From: Microlunatus parietis
GTDB lineage: Bacteria > Actinomycetota > Actinomycetes > Propionibacteriales > Propionibacteriaceae
NCBI RefSeq assembly: GCF_013407955.1
Contig: NZ_JACCBU010000001.1
Coordinates: 2,046,001-2,110,000 of the forward strand
Direction: 5' to 3'
DNA: 64,000 nucleotides
Part shown: in pieces, positions 59,130-64,000 of the stretch
How the letters are laid out: every line of letters starts with the position of its first letter
Numbering within the stretch: the stretch's first letter is position 1
Program-made: the position numbers and the translations under genes
Notes under the pieces: generated by a model
What the model was told of the DNA's origin: nothing
The model's database searches: none
The model's input: the letters and a program-made list of their open reading frames with translations, nothing else

Positions 59130-60016
59130 GCGGTCCAACCGTCGGGCACGCGCCCCGATCCGCGGAGATACCGGGCCCGGTTCGACGAGCGGACCAGGAT
59201 CCGCTCCTGGCTGCCCGACGGCAGGAAGACGGCGTCGCCGGGCCGCAGACAGGCCGGCGCGTAGCCTGCGCCCGGCGTGAAGACGTCGACCCACAGTTCG
59301 CCCTCGGTGCAGACGATCACCGTCTCGTCGGCCACAGCATCGAAGTCCTCGGCGTGCCCGGGCATCACCAAACCGTGCTTCACGGTGAGGAACTCCGTGT
59401 CGACCAGGGTGCCGACCGTGTGCGAGGCGTGGTGATCACGAAAGCCCCACAGAGCGGTGCCGTCGCCGGTCGGCGTCAGCCGGGACTCGGCCACCGCCTC
59501 CGCCCGCGCCGAGGGCCACCGGCCGTCCCAGCGATGATCTTGGTACGAGGTCGTCGCCAGCGGTGGCTGGCGGCGGGCGTATTCCGAGCCGGCACCGCGG
59601 GCCGGCGGCGGCGAGAAGAACTCGATCACCCGCACCGTCTCGGCCTCGGGATTGAACCCGTTGTGCCAGGTGCCGCGCGGGATCAGTAGGCCGGTGCCGG
59701 CTGTGGCCCGCTGCAGTTCACCGGTCGACGGGTCGACCAGGAGTAGCGTCCCGTCCAGGACGAAGTAGAGGACATCGCCGCCGAAGATCGTCTGGTTCAG
59801 CTCGCTGTGCCGGAACTCGCCGCGGGGCGGGAGTTCGTACTCCAGAACGTGCAACTGCCCGGTCGAGACGTACACCCGGTCGGTGACGAACCCGGCCTCC
59901 ACGTCGCCCCAGACATGATGCGCCGTGTCCTCGCGCCGGATGATCTTCGGCGTGTCGAACTCGGGGCGAGGGGTGGCTCGGCGCTTCTCGAACAGCGCAC
60001 CCATGGCGTTCTGCAT
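59126..60016 (-). CDS. bicupin protein
   Basis: A 296-residue protein with two beta-barrel halves. The first runs over LHVLEYELPPRGEFRHSELN, DVLYFVLDGTLLLVDPSTGE, then GLLIPRGTWHNGFNPEAETV, where His residues in FRHS and TWHNGF are likely metal ligands. The second half has GLVMPGHAEDFDAVADETVI and FLPSGSQERILVRSSNRARY. Cupins of this type isomerise sugars or act as dioxygenases or sensors; the operon with a ROK protein and the UTRA regulator suggests sugar metabolism. ATG at 60016 has no clear ribosome-binding site; TATAGA on the minus strand (60039-60044) is a likely -10. Confidence 0.85.
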   Translation of the reverse strand: MQNAMGALFEKRRATPRPEFDTPKIIRREDTAHHVWGDVEAGFVTDRVYVSTGQLHVLEYELPPRGEFRHSELNQTIFGGDVLYFVLDGTLLLVDPSTGELQRATAGTGLLIPRGTWHNGFNPEAETVRVIEFFSPPPARGAGSEYARRQPPLATTSYQDHRWDGRWPSARAEAVAESRLTPTGDGTALWGFRDHHASHTVGTLVDTEFLTVKHGLVMPGHAEDFDAVADETVIVCTEGELWVDVFTPGAGYAPACLRPGDAVFLPSGSQERILVRSSNRARYLRGSGRVPDGWTA

Positions 60017-60032
60017 GCCGTCAGCCTAACAG

Positions 60033-60048
60033 ACCAGTTCTATACCAG
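60033..60048 (-). promoter_or_regulatory. candidate operator upstream of the bicupin operon
   Basis: On the minus strand this reads CTGGTATAGAACTGGT. It overlaps the -10-like TATAGA and closely matches the site at 60894-60909 (14 of 16 bases), pointing to control by the UTRA-GntR regulator encoded between them. Confidence 0.55.
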
Positions 60049-60067
60049 CTAGGCCTGAATTCGACGG

Positions 60068-60814
60068 TCACACCGGTGGCGGGAACTGGCGGTAGAGATC
60101 CGACTCGAAGCGGTACGCGTCGCCCCGGTAGAGCAGCTCCGAGGTCATCACGATCTCCTCGTTCTGGTCCCGGCTGACGTCGCGGTAGTGCAGCACCGGG
60201 GCCCCGACCGCGATCCGCAGCAGCTCGGCGTCGGCCGCGTTCGCCGCTTCGGCCTGGAGTTCACAGGACGCGTGCACGATGACGATCCCACATTCGCGTT
60301 CCAGCGTCTCGTACAAGGAACTGTCGGCAAGATCGACTCCGACGAGTTGCGGCGTCCGCTGCTCGATCAACAGCGACCGGTCGATGCAGATCGGATTGCC
60401 GTTCATGCCACGGAGGCGGCGCAGTTCGATGATCGACGCGGCCGGCGGAATGCCAAGCCTGCTGGCTTCCTCGACCGTCGCGCCGCGTACTTCGTGCCGC
60501 AGCACGGTCGCCGTCGGGGTGAAGCCCTTCCGTCGGACGATGTCGGAGAAACTCTGCAAGGAACTCGATCGGTCGCCGATCAGGCCGTGCCGGGTGACGA
60601 ACCAGCCGCGCTGCGGCTGCCGGTCCAAGATGCCCTCCTCCTCCAGCTGCTCCAGGGCCAGCCGCAGGGTGGACCGGCTGACCCTGGTGGCCGACGCGAG
60701 TTCGCGCTCCCCGGGCAGCCGTGTTCCCGGCGCATAGACGCCGCGTTGCACGAGTTGACGGACCTGTTCGCGGGCACGGTAGACCGCCCGCGAGGTCGGC
60801 GTGTCGACGTCCAT
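60068..60814 (-). CDS. GntR family regulator, UTRA (HutC) subfamily
   Basis: A 248-residue regulator. The winged helix is AREQVRQLVQRGVYAPGTRL, PGERELASATRVSRSTLRLA, LEQLEEEGILDRQPQRGWFV. The UTRA effector domain follows, with SSSLQSFSDIVRRKGFTPTA, IIELRRLRGMNGNPICIDRS and LLRIAVGAPVLHYRDVSRDQ. UTRA regulators bind sugar phosphates or related small molecules. It is flanked by the bicupin-ROK operon and the divergent CUT1 importer, both with a similar operator-like word. ATG at 60814 begins MDVDTPTSRAVYRAREQ. Confidence 0.93.
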   Translation of the reverse strand: MDVDTPTSRAVYRAREQVRQLVQRGVYAPGTRLPGERELASATRVSRSTLRLALEQLEEEGILDRQPQRGWFVTRHGLIGDRSSSLQSFSDIVRRKGFTPTATVLRHEVRGATVEEASRLGIPPAASIIELRRLRGMNGNPICIDRSLLIEQRTPQLVGVDLADSSLYETLERECGIVIVHASCELQAEAANAADAELLRIAVGAPVLHYRDVSRDQNEEIVMTSELLYRGDAYRFESDLYRQFPPPV

Positions 60815-60893
60815 GGCTGGGATGTTACTGGTCCGCACCGTCCTTGGCCGTCCGGCGCACCCGTCCACCGGGCCGTTCCAGATCTAGTCCAGT

Positions 60894-60914
60894 CTGGTCT
60901 GGAACTGGTAAGAT
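60894..60914 (+). promoter_or_regulatory. candidate operator and promoter of the CUT1 importer
   Basis: CTGGTCTGGAACTGGT at 60894-60909 is followed directly by TAAGAT (60909-60914), a good -10 box. It matches the site before the bicupin operon at 14 of 16 positions. The TGGTCT core resembles sites of HutC/DasR-type GntR regulators. Confidence 0.55.
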
Positions 60915-60955
60915 CTTGGATGAACGGGTGGATCGCCTTCGCCGAAGGAGTCGAG

Positions 60956-62353
60956 ATGAGTCGCAGCCCCCTGGCCGGGTCCGGCCACACCCCCGGCCGG
61001 ATGCCGCCGATCAGCCGCCGCCGGGCTCTCGGCCTGGCCGGAGCACTGGGCGCGGCCGGCCTCGGAGCGCCGTGGCTGGCCGGTTGCTCCGGCGGTGGCG
61101 CCGGCGGGGATGCCGGGCCGGCCGAGTTGACGTTCTGGCTTCCCGGTGGCGAGGACGGCTACCTCGAGCTGCACCAGAAGCTGGCCCAGGACTACGGCGG
61201 CGCCCATCCCGGCACCACTGTCGAGGTCACCCGGCTGACCGGCAACCAGAACTTCAACGAGGTCCTGCTGGCCCGGATCGCCGGCGGCAACCCGCCGAGC
61301 GCGACGATCATCTGGGATCCGCCGGTGTCCTTCGGTGCGAGAGGTGCGCTGATCGCCTTGGACGACCTGATGGCGTCGTCGCAGAACTCGGCGGCCGACC
61401 AGTGGCCCGAGTCGGTGCTGGCGAGTTGCCGCTTCGAGGACAAGACGTACGGACTGCCGTTCACCGCCGGTTCGTACGGGGTCTTCTACAACCAGGAATG
61501 GTTCGAGGAGAAGGGCATCCCGTCCGACCGGGCCAGCTTCCCGAGCACCCTGATCGAGCTTCGCGAGCTGTCGGCAGAGTTCACCCGCTGGAAGGGCGAC
61601 GTCCTCGAGCGGGCCGGTTTCATGATCCCGTTCGACGCCGTCCGGCTGCCGATCTGGAGCGGTCTGAACGGCGGCCGGATCTACGACGCGGCCAATCGCC
61701 GCTACGAGATCGACTCGGAGCAGAACATCGAGTTGTTCGAGTTCTTCCTGTCCTGGTTGGACGAGGAGTACCAGGGCGACATCAACAAGGTGAACGAGTC
61801 CTGGACCTCGCTCGGCGACGCGCCGCCGATCTTCCAGCAGCAACGACTCGCGATGATCGACGACGGAACCTGGATGATGGGCTCGTTCTACAGCGTCGAG
61901 GCCGAGTTCGAGCGCTGGGAGGTGGCGCCGTTCCCGGTCGGGCCGAGCGGGTCGACGCCGGTCTCCGGCTACTGGCCCAACTGGCTCGCCATCCCTCAGG
62001 CCTCCAACGACTCCGATGCGGCGTTCGGCTACCTCGACTACCTGGCCGTGACCGGGGCGCAGGCGCAGTTCGAGATCTTTCCCGACCTGCCGACGAACGC
62101 CAAGATCGACCCGGCCATCGTGCCGAAGGCGCTGGTCGAGCGACGCGGCGAGAAGTTCGCCAAGGACGCGGTGGCCTTCTTCCGTCAGCAACTCGAGGTG
62201 GCGGTGCCGATGTGGGAGTCGCCGGTGCACACGTACGCCTCGGACCAGTTGGCCCGGGCCATCGAGCGGATCTCCACCAAGACCGGCACCCCGGCTCAGG
62301 AACTCGCCGACGCCCAGCGCAACTGCCAGGCCGAGCTGGACAAGGTGGGGTGA
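60956..62353 (+). CDS. sugar-binding lipoprotein of a CUT1 ABC importer
   Basis: A 465-residue family-1 solute-binding protein. MPPISRRRALGLAGALGAAG and PWLAGCSGG give a twin-arginine signal with a lipobox. LTFWLPGGEDGYLELHQKLA, GGNPPSATIIWDPPVSFGA, YGLPFTAGSYGVFYNQEWF and MIDDGTWMMGSFYSVEAEF are characteristic. GAAGGAG precedes ATG at 60956. It is the first gene of the importer; two permease genes follow with minimal spacing. The sugar is unknown. Confidence 0.94.
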   Translation: MSRSPLAGSGHTPGRMPPISRRRALGLAGALGAAGLGAPWLAGCSGGGAGGDAGPAELTFWLPGGEDGYLELHQKLAQDYGGAHPGTTVEVTRLTGNQNFNEVLLARIAGGNPPSATIIWDPPVSFGARGALIALDDLMASSQNSAADQWPESVLASCRFEDKTYGLPFTAGSYGVFYNQEWFEEKGIPSDRASFPSTLIELRELSAEFTRWKGDVLERAGFMIPFDAVRLPIWSGLNGGRIYDAANRRYEIDSEQNIELFEFFLSWLDEEYQGDINKVNESWTSLGDAPPIFQQQRLAMIDDGTWMMGSFYSVEAEFERWEVAPFPVGPSGSTPVSGYWPNWLAIPQASNDSDAAFGYLDYLAVTGAQAQFEIFPDLPTNAKIDPAIVPKALVERRGEKFAKDAVAFFRQQLEVAVPMWESPVHTYASDQLARAIERISTKTGTPAQELADAQRNCQAELDKVG

Positions 62354-62355
62354 TC

Positions 62356-63279
62356 GTGGGCCCGACTGCCCGCCCAGCGGAGCGCCGGGGAGCGATGCGA
62401 CGCCGGGAGGCCCGGGCTGGGCTGCTCTTCACCGCCCCGTGGATTCTCAGCCTCGTGATCTTCACCGCGTACCCGGTGCTCGCCTCGATGTACTTCTCCT
62501 TCACCGAATACAACGTGATCCAGCCGCCGGAATGGGTCGGCCTGGAGAACTACGAGACCATGATCAACGATCCGGCGGTCTGGGTGGCGGTCCGCAACAG
62601 CGCCTACTACTCCCTCATCTCGGTCCCGGTCGGACTGGTCGCCTCACTCGGACTGGCGCTGCTGCTCAACCTCGGGGCGAAGGGCATCGGCATCTACCGG
62701 ACGATCTTCTACCTGCCGACGCTGGCGCCGCCGGTGGTCGGTGTGATCGTCTTCATGCTGATGTTCAGCCCGGCCAACGGGCTGGTGAACGAGGTGCTCC
62801 GCGGGCTCGGTCTGCCGACGCCCGGGTGGCTCAGCGATCCGGCGTGGTCGAAGCCGACGCTGATCATCATGGGGCTCTGGGGTCTCGGCGCGTCGGCGCT
62901 GATCTTCCTGGCCGGGCTGAAGGACATTCCGCAGTCGCTGATCGAGGCAGCGCATCTGGACGGTGCCGGCATGCTGGCCCGGTTCCGTCACGTGACCCTG
63001 CCGCTGCTCAGCCCGGTGATCTTGTTCAACCTGGTGATGGGAGTGATCGGCTCGTTCCAGGTCTTCACGTCGGCCTTCATCGCGGGCGGCACCGAAGGCG
63101 GGCCGCTCGACTCGACGCTGATGTTCGTGGTGTTGATCTACCGCAGCGCCTTCCGGTATTTCGACATGGGTTATGCCTCGGCGCTCTCGGTGGTGCTGTT
63201 CCTTGCGCTCGCCGCACTGACCGCGCTGATCTTCGTGGCATCGCGACGCTGGATCTTCTATGCGGGGGTAGATCGATGA
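62356..63279 (+). CDS. sugar ABC transporter permease (MalF-like)
   Basis: A 307-residue permease. AGLLFTAPWILSLVIFTAYP is the first helix, GLENYETMINDPAVWVAVRNS the usual extracytoplasmic segment and LIEAAHLDGAGMLARFRHVTL the EAA coupling loop. GTG at 62356 has AAGGTGGGG upstream; GTG at 62350 and ATG at 62395 are alternatives. It overlaps the partner permease gene by 4 bases (ATGA). Confidence 0.94.
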   Translation: MGPTARPAERRGAMRRREARAGLLFTAPWILSLVIFTAYPVLASMYFSFTEYNVIQPPEWVGLENYETMINDPAVWVAVRNSAYYSLISVPVGLVASLGLALLLNLGAKGIGIYRTIFYLPTLAPPVVGVIVFMLMFSPANGLVNEVLRGLGLPTPGWLSDPAWSKPTLIIMGLWGLGASALIFLAGLKDIPQSLIEAAHLDGAGMLARFRHVTLPLLSPVILFNLVMGVIGSFQVFTSAFIAGGTEGGPLDSTLMFVVLIYRSAFRYFDMGYASALSVVLFLALAALTALIFVASRRWIFYAGVDR

Positions 63280-64000
63280 GTTCCGACGTACGAGTCCGCG
63301 AGCCCGACGCCCGGCTTCCGGTCACGGCTGGCCGTCCGATCGTCCATGGCCGGCGGCATGGCCGGCGCGCCGTGGTCGGCCTCGGCCGGCACCTGGTGCT
63401 GATCGCCATGTCGCTGCTGCTGTTCCTGCCGTTCTACTGGATGGTCATCTCCGCCCTGAAGACGAACACCCAGATCCTGAGTCCGGACCTGCAGTGGTTC
63501 CCCGACCCGATCACCTGGGGCAACCTGCCCGCGGTGCTCAGCCACCCCGGGTTCCCGTTCCTCCAGATGCTCGCCAACAGCGTGTTCTACTCGGGCGCGG
63601 TGACGATCGGGACCGTGCTGTCCTCGGCCCTCGTCGGGTACGGCTTCGCCAGGATGCGCTTCCCCGGTAGGAATCTGCTGTTCGCCGTGACGATGGCGAC
63701 GATGATGATCCCGAGCTTGATCATCTTCATCCCGACCTATGTCCTGTTCAGGACGCTCGGCATGATCGGCACCTGGGCCCCGTTGATCGCGCCGCAGTTC
63801 CTCGGCAGCGCGTTCTTCATCTTCCTGATGCGGCAGTTCTTCCTGACCGTGCCCGGCGAACTCTCCGACGCGGCCCGGGTGGACGGGGCCGGCGAGTTCC
63901 GGATCTTCTGGCAGATCATGCTGCCACTGGTGAAGCCGGCGCTCGCCGTGGTGGCGGTGTTCACCTGGCTCGGCACCTGGAACGACTTCTTCGGACCGCT
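63276..64000 (+). CDS. carbohydrate ABC transporter permease (MalG-like), truncated by window end
   Basis: The frame from ATG at 63276 is open to the last base, giving 241 codons. HLVLIAMSLLLFLPFYWMVI is helix 1, LSSALVGYGFARMRFPGRN and MMIPSLIIFIPTYVLFRTLG follow, and the EAA loop reads ELSDAARVDGAGEFRIFWQI. Only about 60 residues (the last two helices) should be missing. It pairs with the permease at 62356. Whether an ATPase gene follows cannot be seen. Confidence 0.93.
   Translation, partial: MSSDVRVREPDARLPVTAGRPIVHGRRHGRRAVVGLGRHLVLIAMSLLLFLPFYWMVISALKTNTQILSPDLQWFPDPITWGNLPAVLSHPGFPFLQMLANSVFYSGAVTIGTVLSSALVGYGFARMRFPGRNLLFAVTMATMMIPSLIIFIPTYVLFRTLGMIGTWAPLIAPQFLGSAFFIFLMRQFFLTVPGELSDAARVDGAGEFRIFWQIMLPLVKPALAVVAVFTWLGTWNDFFGP

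Noticed and set aside
1..64000. CRISPR arrays, rRNA genes, transposase genes, phage genes and integrase genes
   Set aside because: No evenly spaced repeats, no rRNA-like conserved stretches and no transposase or integrase motifs were found in any frame. The only repeats seen are short dyads and the REP-like units.

Overview
The window is about 70% G+C, with strongly GC-biased third codon positions, frequent GTG starts, TAT/lipoprotein signals and many small ATGA/GTGA gene overlaps. Its gene families (SWIM-SNF2 helicase, F420/FMN-type LLM oxidoreductases, XRE regulator plus D-amino-acid-oxidase pair, CUT1 sugar transporters without their own ATPase) point to an actinobacterium. A Propionibacteriales member of the Microlunatus/Kribbella type is the best guess, but the taxon is inferred. 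No rRNA, tRNA, CRISPR array, IS element or replication origin was seen.

Layout. 0-3.2 kb: the cut end of a sugar-phosphate isomerase-like gene, a geranylgeranyl-reductase-family flavoprotein, an intact VapBC-type toxin-antitoxin pair with a two-copy operator, and a quinone-oxidoreductase-like MDR enzyme. 3.3-8.7 kb: a sugar ABC importer operon (minus strand) divergent from two Gfo/Idh/MocA dehydrogenases. 8.8-17.2 kb: mixed metabolic and regulatory genes (two LLM oxidoreductases, gamma-carbonic anhydrase, two MarR regulators, a methyltransferase, a TAT-secreted propeller protein, an EstB-like serine hydrolase, an amidase). 17.2-20.7 kb: a block of atypical composition with a decayed vapC, a small unknown protein and an XRE regulator/FAD oxidase pair. 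20.8-27 kb: SWIM-SNF2 helicase, a fragment of a ribbon-helix-helix antitoxin, mannitol-type dehydrogenase and a lipoprotein.

27.1-36.6 kb is a seven-gene plus-strand cluster: FCD-GntR regulator, enolase-superfamily enzyme, SDR, DHDPS/NAL aldolase, a solute-binding lipoprotein with no permease, a left-handed beta-helix acyltransferase fused to a helical toroid-like domain, and a large glycosidase-like protein carrying in-frame REP-like repeats. 36.6-40.1 kb encodes a heterodimeric ABC exporter with one clearly dead ATP site. 40.1-42.2 kb has a phosphotransferase and a YcaQ-like winged-helix protein.

42.2-55.4 kb is the most striking part: a ten-gene minus-strand operon with an NAL/DHDPS aldolase, a complete peptide-type (Opp/Dpp) ABC importer, a BNR sialidase-like protein, a DUF5060-type glycosidase, a paralogue of it that has lost both putative catalytic glutamates, and a 683-residue toroid-like protein. 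It faces a divergent FCD-GntR gene followed by a GH127 beta-L-arabinofuranosidase. I read this as an uncharacterised glycan uptake and degradation system. 58.1-64 kb: an atypical ROK protein with a bicupin, a UTRA-GntR regulator, and a divergent CUT1 sugar importer whose last gene runs off the right end. A shared operator-like sequence lies on both sides of that regulator.

Across the window AT-edged GATC words (TGATCA, AAGATC, GATCTT) are far commoner than base composition predicts, and they force otherwise rare codons.
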